Translations under genes and position numbers: made by a program
Source: Anisodus tanguticus
Taxonomy: Eukaryota; Streptophyta; Magnoliopsida; Solanales; Solanaceae
Assembly: GCA_034509755.1 (NCBI GenBank)
Contig: CM067543.1
Span: 51,020,653-51,084,652 of the forward strand
Reading direction: 5' to 3'
Length of the DNA stretch: 64,000 nt
The notes under the pieces: generated by a model
What the model was told of the DNA's origin: nothing
Database searches by the model: none
The model's input: only the letters and a program-made list of their open reading frames with translations
Part shown: piece after piece, positions 1-11,000 of the stretch
Position numbering within the stretch: position 1 is the first letter of the stretch
How the letters are laid out: each line of letters opens with the position of its first letter

Positions 1-163
1 ATTTTATATTAATAATATTCATATTATTTATAAAATCGTGTACTACATAATTCGACATACAACGCCTGAAGAGAAATTAGTGTGTGTCTATATATATAAT
101 ATTCTAAGGAAAAACAAAGATAAATACAAAATTTATATACTGCTTATAGACATGTTGCCTAAC

Positions 164-170
164 TATAAAA
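164..170 (+). promoter_or_regulatory. Candidate TATA box of the left MLP gene
   Basis: TATAAAA lies 76 bases before the start codon, a spacing that leaves a 5' leader of about 40-45 nt. A second TATA-like string (TATATAAA, 207-214) is only 26 bases before the ATG, too close to drive a normal leader. The right copy keeps the first and has lost the second. Confidence 0.5.
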
Positions 171-239
171 GACCATACTCATGGAATGAAGAACCACACT
201 TCTGAATATATAAACTTTGTCATTTGAGAGAGAAGAGAG

Positions 240-2719
240 ATGAGCCTTGAAGGAAAGTTGGTTTCGGAGATAAACATCAAGTCATGTGGAGATGTGTTCC
301 ATGAGATCTTTAGATACAGACCACACCATATCTCAAGTATGTCTCCTGATAAAGTACAGAATGTGGAGGTTCATGAAGGTGAATGGGGAACTGTTGGTTC
401 TGTCATTTTTTGGAACTTTATCCATGGTAAGCCACCACTCTTCTATAGCACTTCTAAGTGATTGTTATATTGAGCGGCAGAATTGAATTTTGAAGTTTAT
501 GGGTTCCTGCAATGATCTCAAGTTAACATAAAATAATATTTGAATTCACAATCAATTATTTATAAATATTTTGTGGATTTCATAATACAAATACAAGGTA
601 TGAACAAAAGTAACTAAGTTCTTTGGTTAAACTTCCAGCCTCCGTTATGCTCTCTTCGGTTTAAAATAAGTGTCATATAAGGTTTTCGACGCATTCACCA
701 AGAAAAACATTTATTAGTGATAATCATAAATAGAGGTAAATTCAAGATTTAAACTATGAGTTCAATCATTAAGCTTCTTAGTATTGAACCGGCCTGTGTT
801 ATTTTTGAAATTATAGGTTTAGATCTATTATTTACTACAACTTTAGTGATTTTTATACATAAATTTATGATCTGCATTGAAAGTATTCGGTTAAGATGAA
901 TTTTGTACCGCAAAGATGCATCCGCCTATGATCTCAAGGATTATTTGGATAAATTACCCCTACGACTTTTAGATCATTTATTGGAAAAAAGTTGATTTGA
1001 AAAGTAAATAATGTTTCTTAATTTCATAAAGCGGCACTTATTTAATATGGATCCAATTGATTTGGGTAAAACAATACTCGCTTGGACTGCCGGGAGTACT
1101 TTTTACGCGTTAAAGAGTTAAACTATAATATGCAGAGATGAATCCAAAATCTAAAGCCAATAGGTTCAGAACGCGTATAATTTGTTATACACCTTATTTA
1201 CTATGAGCAGTGTGTTCAGTCAAACACACAAAATTCGCCCTAAATCCACCTCTGAACATGTACAATTGAGCAAAAATGCTAACTGAGCTTATGTATATTA
1301 CAGATGGGAAGGAAAAGGTAGCAAAGGAAGTAATTGAAGAAATAGATGAGGAAAAAAAGCTGGTTAAATTCAAAGTGATTGGTGGAGATTTATTGGAAGC
1401 TTACAAATCATTTTACTTCACTGTCCATGTTGAAACCAAGGGTGAAGACAACTTGGTTACTTGGATCTTGGAATATGAGAAGTTGAATCCAGATGTACCA
1501 GATCCACACACATTAATGGAATTTTGTCTCAATGTTACAAAAGATATTGAGACACATCACTTAACAGGAAAGTTAGTTTCTGAGATTGAAATTAAGTCAT
1601 GTGGAGATGTGTTCCATGAAATATTTAGGTACAGACCACACCATATCTCAAGTATGTCACCTAATAACATTCAAAATGTGGACATACATGAAGGTGAATG
1701 GGGTACTGTTGGCTCTGTTATCTTCTGGAACTTCACCCATGGTAAGCTTCGACTTCTTTTTTATTATCATTTGGTATTCGATATTTACTGTCCTACTTTA
1801 AATTTATGTTACATACGGTCCATTAGAGGTGAAGCATTTTCTACCCTTCAAAAAGTTGAGTCAAAATCTATGATATGTATTTTAAGTTTTTCTACTTTGT
1901 CTAAAATTAGTGTCAAATTATATACTCATTTCCCTTCTTAACTATGCTGCAACCTTTTCTGAATACTATAGTCTGTAGGGCTGTCAAATTTAACTCATAC
2001 AAATATAATTTACTATTTCGCCTAAATTTAGATGGTCGAGTTGGCCTAGGTTTATATTATTGGTGGGTCAATTTAGGCATAATCTAAGTTAGTCCATCTA
2101 AATGTTTGGTCAATTTGGAAAGCTTATCTAGCTCAAAATTGACCCATAAAATGTATTAGAACATAGAAAAATAAAAGTTCTGGGTTTGATTATTAGATAT
2201 AGACATAATAAATGAAAGAAAACAAATCTTTGGTTAGTTTGATTTGTTAACTAAACAAATTATAAAGATTAAATAGACAAACAAAAGAGATTTTGGGTTA
2301 GGCTGATTGGATTATGACACATTGTTTAGTGCAAATTGACGCGTTCATTTTGACACAAGTAAACTTTGGACGAAATTCATCCCAATTCTCCCATTTAAAA
2401 GGAACTAGCTAGTAGTATAAATTTTTTACTATGTATCTTTATTGCAGATGGGAAAGAGAAAGTGGCAAAGGAGATAATTGAAGCCATAGATGAAGAAAAG
2501 AAGCTGGTTAAATTCAAAGTGATTGGAGGAGATTTATTGGAGGCATACAACTCATTTTATTTCACTGTTCATGTTGAGACAAAGGGTATAAACAACTTAG
2601 TTACTTGGATCTTGGAATATGAAAAAAAGCATAAAAATGTGCCAGATCCACACACTTTAATGGAATTATGCCTCAATGTCACCAAAGATATTGAGACTCA
2701 CCACATCAAGGATACATAA
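240..2719 (+). CDS. Two-domain major latex protein-like (MLP / Bet v 1 family), left paralogue; exons 240-426, 1304-1741, 2448-2719
   Basis: Three exons with GT-AG introns in phase 1 give a 298-residue product. Residues 1-149 form one MLP domain and residues 150-298 a second, each with the family blocks KSCGDVFHEIF, YRPHHISSMSP, HEGEWGTVGSVIFWNF, DGKEKVAKE and DPHTLME.CLNVTKDIETHH. Exon 2 encodes the C-terminal part of domain 1 fused without an intron to the N-terminal part of domain 2. Both introns interrupt the same His|Asp-Gly-Lys site (codons 63 and 209), so the gene arose by duplication of a one-domain, two-exon unit. There is no signal peptide. MLPs bind small hydrophobic ligands in the cytosol and are linked to defence and stress; two-domain members are known in plants (the MLP28 type). 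The start ATG at 240 fits the family start M-x-L-x-G-K-L. The in-frame ATG at 1276 is intronic. No frameshift is seen, so it is probably functional. Confidence 0.93.
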
Positions 2720-3135
2720 ATAAATATAACATATGTATACCATATGCTTGTAATAATGTGTGTTGTGATTAATGGGTGTGCTTTGAAATGTCTACTATAT
2801 GTAGCAAAAATAAAGAAAGGAAGAATAAGAATAAAAAATGAGTGAATATGTACTTTCTAATTTCCTTGTGGATTGAACAACAGTTTGTAAGTTTCGTTTT
2901 GGTTTTGTTTGTTTTGGGAAAACCAAAACCAATATATGTGTCTTTCTTTTCAATGTATCCGAGCAGAAGAAAAGAAATATAAAAACCTAACGTTATATTG
3001 TGTGAGAAACTTCTATCGATTGATATTACTAGAATGTAAGCTCTGGTGGTAGTAATGTTTGTGCTTGAATTGGATATGGTTTAATATGAGTTAAAGTTGT
3101 GTGTTAGTAGAATTATTTTTGGAAAATAATCTTTT

Positions 3136-3443
3136 AGGGTTTGTTTGGTATGGGAGAAAAACTTTTTAGAAAAAAAAATTAATTTTTTTTCATGTTTATT
3201 TATTTTTTCTAAGAAAATAAATTTCTTAAAAATTAAGAATAATGACCAACCCACACCCGCCACCCTTGACCAACCCACCCTCCTATATACATCCCCATTC
3301 TCACTCTCATCATAGCGCTTTCTGGATTTCATGTAGATGCGTTAGAGACAATATTTTTGTTACTTACTTACCAAACACTATAAAATAAATAAGAATCGTA
3401 TAGCTTTAATGAAAAATATTTCCCTTCCTACCAAACACACCCT
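3136..3443. mobile_element. MITE with AGGGT.TGTTTGGTA terminal inverted repeats
   Basis: The left end AGGGTTTGTTTGGTATGGGA and the right end (on the other strand AGGGTGTGTTTGGTAGGAAG) are inverted repeats around an AT-rich, non-coding interior. The matching element in the right duplication copy is 37677-38084, about 100 bp longer through one internal segment. The same terminal motif occurs once more at 29490-29515 without a partner. I do not see a clear target-site duplication, so the superfamily is open. Confidence 0.65.
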
Positions 3444-4036
3444 CTGTGGTATTTCATTTTCTCAACATAAAACGACAACAAATGTTGTTTACTTTGAAAA
3501 TGAACAACTTGGTTTTCTTTTTTTTTTATTTGGTTTTCCATCCGGTGTCTGGTACCCACATTGGCGCCCGATTAATCTGAATTCGTGCTAGATAGTCTCA
3601 CAATTAGCACTCTCTAACAATGATTTTCTCTTTCAAGAACTAAAAATATGGTAAACTGTGTGTTTTATGTCTGAAATATCTCAACCATTTATATCATGAT
3701 TCCAATCCTCAGATTTAAAACTACCTAACAATTTTGGTGCCTAGCTAAGAGGTCTAGACCAGAGTTGACATTTTTAATATATATTATTCAATTCAGATCA
3801 TCATGGTAGTAATTAAATGGATTTAAGTACCTCAACTTGATCTCTATTGTTGCTGGCGTTTATTGTTACATGGACCTTAAATAGAAAGTTCTAGCGGAGT
3901 ACGACACTGTCTTTTTCATATTATTATGTAAACAAATGCCTCTTTATGTTAGTGTACTTCTTCCAAATAAAAAAAACAAGGAAGAAATAAAGAAATATAA
4001 GAAATTTTAAAACATTAAGTGTCTTACTTTTCTTTT

Positions 4037-4230
4037 TATTCTGTCTCAAAAAAAAATGTCTCTTTCTATATTTAGTAAATTTTATAATTCCAAGGTAAGT
4101 TTACGATTACAAAATTTAAAAGACCCCACACATATTTAATTTAAGACCACAAGATTCAAAAATATCAACTTTATTTTTTAAATTCAATGTCAAGTCAAAC
4201 TAAGACATTTAAATTGGAACGGAGAGAGTA
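4037..4230. mobile_element. Degenerate Stowaway-like MITE
   Basis: The right end GGAACGGAGAGAGTA is the classic Tc1/mariner-derived Stowaway terminus next to a TA. The interior shares TTTTTAAATTCAATGTCAAGTC with the MITEs at 18826-19048 and 44591-44831. The left end is eroded. In the right duplication copy (about 38716-38812) most of the middle has been lost. Confidence 0.7.
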
Positions 4231-4396
4231 GATTTCTTTGTACTAATGTAACTGCCCTAATTCGACTTTATAGTAAATTTCATTTATTTTATCAATCAAC
4301 TATATTGAGACCGACACATCAAGTGGTGACAGAGATATTCCAGTCTCCTAGTTTAACTCTATTAGTTTTATGGTGAAATTACAGTCTACGTATATT

Positions 4397-4565
4397 TGTT
4401 AAATTGTAATTATAGTAGTTTATTATAATAAAGTTTTCTTGTTATACTAGGGAAATCAGAACTCTTGCCTCTATATAAAGAGGTCATTATGATGAATGAA
4501 ACCAAGAAAGAATTCTCCAAATAATTTTCTTATATCTAAAATTTCGTTCTCTCTCCATTTTAACA
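4397..4565 (+). repeat. Short copia LTR (169 bp) with adjoining tRNA-Met primer-binding site
   Basis: The sequence runs from TGTTAAATTG to TTTTAACA and is followed at once by TGGTATCAGAGCC, the primer-binding site complementary to plant initiator tRNA-Met. A TATA motif (CTATATAAAG) sits inside. The same LTR and primer site occur at 38983-39151. No 3' LTR partner of this element is visible. Confidence 0.8.
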
Positions 4566-4607
4566 TGGTATCAGAGCCACGTTGAAATAACACAAAAACC
4601 CTAAATA

Positions 4608-6220
4608 ATGGCGGGTGACGGAAAAATCGATGATAAAACCAAAGAAATCGCCAGTGCAAAAACCAAAATTCAAAGAAAAACAATCTCCCCGTATGACATT
4701 ATGTCAAACGATAATCCTGTAATTGTGGTGTTATAAGCCCAGTTGAAGAGAGAGAATTATGAAGAATGAGCTTGATCCATGAGGACGACCCTAAGAGCTA
4801 GAAAGAATTCGGCTTCATTGATGGTACGATCAAGAAGCCAGACGAAGAATCTCCGGACTTAGAAGATTTGTGGACTATAAACTCTTTATTGGTATCGTGG
4901 ATTCGTAACACCATCGAACCAACTCTCCGCATAAAGAGGAAGTGGAAGATTTATGGACGAGTATCCGGGAGAGATTCGTTGTTTTCAATGGACCTCGGAT
5001 GTAACAACTGAAAGCATAACTTGCGGAGTGCAAGAAGAAGGGAAAGACCGTAGTGGATTACTATGAAAAACTAACCAAGCTATGGAAAGAATTGACAAAC
5101 TACGAACAGATTCCAACTTGCAAGTGCGGAAAGTGCACGTGCAATCTGGGGATGATCTTAGAAACCAAAAGAGAGGAAGAAAAAGTATATATTTTCCTCA
5201 TGGGATTGGATGAGGCAATATATGGAACGGTGAGATCGAACATACTGGCCTAGGAACCGTTGCCATCATTAAACAAAGTCTATTAAAGCTAGTGCAGGAA
5301 GAGCGTGTGAGAGAACTCACACAAAAAATTGAGGAATGGAGTGAAACCATGACCTCAGCCGTACAAGGAAGAAATTCATATCGTGATCAAGGTGAAGGGA
5401 AGAATGATGGTGCATTCTGTACACATTGCAAGAGATCTGGACACGTTGTGGAATGTTCTTTTCAACTTATTGGGTATCTAGAATGGTGACCGGGAAATAA
5501 AAAGGGAGATGAAAAATCTGAAAGAAGAGAACGAGGACAACAACAACAAAGGGGAGACCCGAGATCCCACCTCGAAAGAGGCAACTACCGGGCTAACATC
5601 ATTGTTGTCAAAGACACACAGGCGAAGATAGAGCAGATGAATACAGGCGGGATAGGACCTCGCAATCTGAAAGAGGAGATCCGGAAAATGGTGATTCATG
5701 TGTTAAATTCACAAGGACTAAATCTGAATGGAAAGATAGATGGTAAGACCGATAACTCATCTTGGATTACTGACTCCGGAGCTACCAATCATGTGACAGG
5801 TAATTTAGAGAAACTGAGCGATCATCGGGAAATTCCTGAGTGTCCGGTTGGGCTTTTAGATGGAAGTAGCTCGGTGCTACAAAAGAAGGAACAACCAGGC
5901 TGAATGACAAGATATAGTTGAAGAATGTTCTTTATGTTCCAACTTTGACATGCAATTTAATTTTTGTGTCACAACTAATTGATTATTTAGATTGTGATGT
6001 GACATTTAACAGAATTATATGTGCTATACTGGACTCCACCATGAGGAAGATGATTGGAAAGGGTGAGTGTCAAGGTGGACTTTACTATTTTCGAAATGTG
6101 CTGATGATACGGGCCATGAAGTCAGAGACAGTTTATTGGTTTGATCTTTATCACAAACGGTTGGGTCATCCTTCAGCACAAGTAACAAAGTCTATTTCGT
6201 CATTAGGCTTAAATGAGAAT
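4608..6220 (+). pseudogene. Copia-1 gag-protease-GAG_pre-integrase remnant
   Basis: Downstream of the LTR and primer site, degraded frames encode a copia Gag: a conserved DYYEKLTKLWKELTNYE block (from 5053), a Cys-rich segment, a partial zinc knuckle CTHCKRSGH (near 5420), the protease motif DSGATNHVTG (near 5770), and the pre-integrase block LYHKRLGHPS (near 6150-6180). Stops and frame changes break it throughout. It ends abruptly near 6220-6250, where an opposite-strand copia fragment begins, so integrase and RT of this element are missing. In the duplicate copy the homologous sequence stops earlier, at 40072. Confidence 0.85.
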
Positions 6221-6229
6221 GGTGATAGA

Positions 6230-7341
6230 TTATCTCCGAGGAAAATGCAATGCTTTTGTAACACCTCTGTACTCTGCTTCTGCACTGGATCGAGATAATG
6301 TAGGCTGCCTTTTGGAAGACCAAGATAATAGGTTATCTATGAGGAAAATGCAATAACCAGACGTTGAGCGTCGGGTGTCAGGACATCCACCCCAGTCAGC
6401 ATCAGAATAAGCAGTGAGACCAGTGAGTGAAGACATGTATAGATGTAATTCGAAGTGAAATGTACCTTGGATGTATCATAAAATACGTTTGAGGGCATGC
6501 ATGTGTGCTTCTGTAGGACTGTGCATGTGCAAGCAGATTTATTGCATAGCATAGGATATGTCTGGAATCGTGAATGTGAGGTACTGCAGGGCCCCAGGCA
6601 GGCTACGATAGTGAGTCTGGTCTGAATATGAAGGGGCAGAATCAGAATTGAGCTTGGAATTGGTGTCTATAAGCGTGTGGGATGGTTTGCAAGATGTCAT
6701 GCCTGCATGGTCAAGGATCTCTTCAGCGTACTTCTTCTGACATAGAAATAGGCCGCTAGAATGTCGAGTGACAGAGATGCCCAAGAAATAACTCAGAGGA
6801 CCTATATCTTTCATAGCAAACTCAGAGGAAATGAGAGACATAATGGACCGGCGGAGAGCATCAGATGATGTGGTAAAGATAATGTCATCAATATATAATA
6901 ATAGGTAAGCCATGTATGTACCCTTGTTCTAGATGAACATGGAATGATCGGATCTTCTATGTGAAAAATCGATATAGGAAACATAATCAGTGAACCTCTG
7001 GTACCATGCTCGAGGAGCCTGTTTCAGTCCATAGAGCGATTTCCGCAACAAACACACATAATCCGGATGAATAGGATCCCTGAAACCCATAGGTTGATGT
7101 ATATATATTGTTTTATGAAGATCCATATGTAAGAAGGCATTCTTGACATCAGCTGATGAATGGGCCAAGACTTGGATATGACAATGCTAAGGACGGTCCA
7201 GATGGTTGCGGGCTTTATGACCGGGCTGAACGTTTCATCACAGTCCACTCCCACCTGTTGAGACCTACCATCACCTAAAAGACGAGCCTTGTACCTCTCA
7301 AAAGAACCATCAGATTTCTTTTTATGTATAAGAATCCACAT
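6230..7341 (-). pseudogene. Copia-2 reverse transcriptase / RNase H fragment
   Basis: Read on the minus strand the order is FERYKARLLGDG, ETFSPVIKPATI, DVKNAFLHMDLHKTIYI.QP.GF (from about 7168), SLYGLKQAPRAWYQRF, LLLYIDDIIFT (near 6900), SYFLGISVTR, then the RNase H block SDADWGGCPDTRRSTSGYC and SSAEAEYR (near 6300). This is the Ty1-copia RT-RNase H order. Several frameshifts separate the pieces. Gag, protease and integrase are absent and no LTR is recognised next to it. It meets the plus-strand Copia-1 remnant head to head near 6230. Confidence 0.9.
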
Positions 7342-8039
7342 AGAACGAATAATGTTATCATCAGGTGGAAGGAGAAGAATTTTCTATATTGGGAGGAGAA
7401 GAATTTCAGATATATAGGGTTTTCCCCTTTACTATGACTTACTAGCCACAGTATATCCTGACACAATCTACATTCACAAACGAAACGGGGCTTAGTGTGA
7501 GTCACTTCACTCGGGAAAGAACAAAGAAATGGAAATCAATTGTTTAGATAACGAACACCATCAGAGATCAATATGGTGGTCCACCACAAAGCTCCCTAGG
7601 TTACTCAAAGTCGTATTCCAAGTGGATTGATTGTCTATCGATGCCAACTGGCTATCAACCACCATTGTTGTATATGTAAATTCTAGATGTGAAAATATAT
7701 GGAATTCCTCTATGAATCTATGAAAGGTATAAAAAAGAAAGAAAAATTCAGCGTATTTTTTCGTAGAAGAGTGCTTCTCTTTTAAAACACTGAACAAACA
7801 CAACTATTTACTCTAAACGCTGTGTCCTTTTATAACTGAAATTCTAATTAATTATATATTTACTTAAATAATTAATATGGATCCGGATTTGACTCAGATG
7901 GGTGACCCGATCCAATTTCCTTCGGTGTGAAACAAGATCTAAGCTAGCTATAAACTATATATTGTTTGATTTTCAAAAGAGAAAAATAGGTAAACAAAAG
8001 GAGGCTTTGTGATTTGTATTTGAGGAACGAGGAAAAAGG
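7342..8039. other. Non-coding interval between copia fragment and pararetrovirus-like element
   Basis: I see no gene here. The stretch is AT-rich with short minus-strand open frames that show no recognisable domain. It may include untranslated or LTR sequence of one of the neighbouring elements, but no LTR termini or primer-binding site can be pointed to. Confidence 0.5.
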
Positions 8040-11000
8040 ATGCTACTTGCTGTCAATATCTCTCATCTCGATGACATTCATAGACCCTCTACTGCTAGAG
8101 CATCAACCTCTCAGGTGTATGAAGATCTTTATAAGGTCACCACTCCATCGGAAATCTCTCAGGATGAGAAGATTGATAAAATCAAGATAGGTGATGATCA
8201 AATTCCTATAGGAATTAAGATAGATCCTACTCACAGCGATATGTGATTCACTGATTATTTTAAAGATGAATGACGACCATATTCGTACTTCTCATCTGGA
8301 TTATAGTCCAGGTTCAGGTTTGAGAAAAATTATTTCTAAAGACTTTCTTAGTGAGGATTATTATCTTTTTAGAAGATGGTTTTTCGCATTTTTTACTAAG
8401 GAAGAACAATGTTCTATTAGAGATCAATTTTATGATGAATTACAAACCAAGCAGGATTATAAACCTTTTGTCAAATGATTTGTTGAAGATTATGCTTTAC
8501 CCAATATCATTGTTATTGAAAGACAATGGCATTTGGATTCTAAAAAAATCCTTCGGAGTATATATCCTCTGAATGAACCTTTCTCATTAAGGAAGGATCA
8601 AAGTAACAATGATTTACATGCTCAGCCTTTTATGAAGCTGTTATGCCAGACCCTTCCTAATGGTCCTACCATTGATCATATCAACAACATGTTCAAACAG
8701 CATAACCACACGAATATCCACCTTAAGGTTATTAGCGAACAGATGAACTTGTTACATAACAAGATAGACCAACTCAGATCTCTTATAGAGAGTCAACGTG
8801 TCAAAATTATTGCTGCTACCGACCAGCCTCCAAAACCTCTGGAAATTCCAGCAAATATCCAGTCTCCCTCTTCAATGGAAGGAATTTACCTGGGGAAAAA
8901 GACCACATATCCATTAGTAGGGAATCTAGAGAATTTACTCTCTCAATTTCATAATAAGCTAAAGATTTCTCCACCTAGTGGTTCTACATCTGCTATTACA
9001 ATGATTAGTACAGATAAATTATCTAAGTCTGACAATGAAGCACAAGTTGCTACAATGAGAAAGGGTAAATGGAAACCCAAGTTTAATTCGTAAAATTACT
9101 ACTATCCGAGACCTACACCTATGGATGTTCTAATTGAAGAACAAGCTTATAAGAATGAGCCTACCGCTTATACCGGCACGGAAATTGTTGAATGGAACAT
9201 AGATGGTGGCACTAATAGTCAAATCTTCAGGACTTGCGACAAGATCATTATGTATGCTGCTGCAGCCAAAGGTAATAACCACACCGATGCTCACATCGTT
9301 AAAATGATAACTGCAGGATTTACAGGTCAGCTTAAAGCGTGGTGGATAATTATCTTACACAGACCAAAAAACTTCTATTTTAATGTTGTAAAGCAAGAGG
9401 GAAATGAGGTCCAACCCTTTGCGGTTTTCACTCTCGTTCTAACTATTTTAAATCACTTTACATGAAATTATTCAACCAATTATGACAATATCATAACTCT
9501 TCTGCAAAACCATAGGTGCCCCACCTTAACTTCATTTAGGTGGTATAAGGATATTTTCCTTAGCAGAGTGTTAAACCTCCCAGAAGCTAATAGTAGTTTC
9601 TGCAAAGCTAGATTTATAGATGGCCTCCCCTCTATTTTTGCTGAAAAGATTAAGAGAACCTTAAGAAAAGATAAGGGATTCTCAAATTCAATGGGATCTT
9701 TATTCTTACGATCAGCTAATAGGCAAATGCATGGAAGAAATATTAGCTCTGTGCAATGATCTGAAACAACAGAAACAGCTTAAAAAGAAAAATTTGACAG
9801 AAAAAACTCAATTAGGGGAATTCTGCCAACAATTCGCTTTTGATCAACCAACCTCTCACCAAATTGGAAAAAAGAGGAAAAATCTGGTTAAACCCCATAA
9901 AAATAGTACTATGAGAAGTACAAATCTGATTCTCATAAGAAGTATGCGGCAAAGAAAAGAGCTAGAAATGCGAAAAAGGGTTATATCTCTAAGAGACAAA
10001 AAAAGACTCCTATATGCTATGCATGTGGTGAAAAGGGGCATTACGCCAATAGGTGTAAAAAGAAGAAGATCGACAAAATCAAGAATCCTAATATAGATGA
10101 AAGCATTAAGGATGCTTTGATGAAGATTGTTGCCTCATCAGATGATTCAAATGACTCAGAGGGGGTTATGAGTTCAGACTATGAAGATCCTTATTCCTCT
10201 TCTATGGAAGAAGAAGTTTTTTGCACCTGCACTTCGAAAGATAAATGTCAGGTTATCAAGGATAATGAAGACACAGATGATGAGTTTTATAAACTCCAAG
10301 CTCAATTCTCCAGCTGCAATATAAATGCCATTAATGGAGAAGAAGTCAGTGAATCTGCTGGATAATATTCAGAACAAAGCTCAGAAAGCACAGATCATCG
10401 AGGCTTTGTTTAAAGCTCAAGAAAAGGACAAAGTTCCCCTCAAGATCAAATCAAGAATTGATCCACCTTATAACTTTTCTGCAGTTCTCCAAGAATTACA
10501 GAAGTAGAAGAATCCTAATAATCCTCTAACAGTCCAAGAATTGAAGACAGAGACCCATGATCTCAAAACGGAGCTAACTCTACTATGACATCATTACACT
10601 ACATTAGATTATAGAGTTACTTTGTTAGAATCAGGACAGGTCAGTCATACTCATATTCATGATACTCCAAAAGAGGTAGGTTTTACACCTGTACTTGATC
10701 AACCAACTACCTCTAATAATCAAAATGAGGTAGACTTAATGGGAGCAATTAATTTATATTCTCGCCAAAAATGGATTACCCGTATTAATATATTAATTGA
10801 TATGGGTATCATATATAGACATGTCCCTACATTAATTGATTCAAAGGAAGATCTTAATTGCATTAGGGAAGGACTTATCCCTACTAAATACTTTACTAAT
10901 ACTACTCGCGGAGTAACTGGTGCATATGGGAGCAAATTAGAAGTCTCCTACAAATTATCGAGTGCATATGTTTGCCATGATAAGATGTGTATTGAACATT

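Larger units (their letters stand above)
1..5487. repeat. Segmental duplication, left copy (partner 34659-40072)
   Basis: From the first base of the window to about 5487 the sequence aligns co-linearly and in the same orientation with 34659-40072. Both copies carry the same MLP gene, the same MITEs and the same copia LTR plus gag start. Differences are scattered substitutions plus several indels: 28 bp near 187, about 85 bp near 1088, an insertion in the right copy near 3247, and a deletion in the MITE near 4055. The right end is sharp: after a shared TATCTAGA-RTGGT the two copies diverge completely. The left end lies at or before the window start. The shared indel-rich noncoding sequence shows this is a genomic duplication rather than gene-family similarity. 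Confidence 0.95.

Noticed and set aside
207..214. TATATAAA as the TATA box of the left MLP gene
   Set aside because: It is only 26 bases before the start codon, leaving no room for a leader; the upstream TATAAAA is better placed and present in both copies.
1276..1941. Single 221-codon open frame taken as a complete MLP gene
   Set aside because: Its first 9 codons are intronic (AG acceptor at 1302-1303) and its C-terminal part runs past the GT donor at 1742 into an intron; spliced exons explain both domains better.
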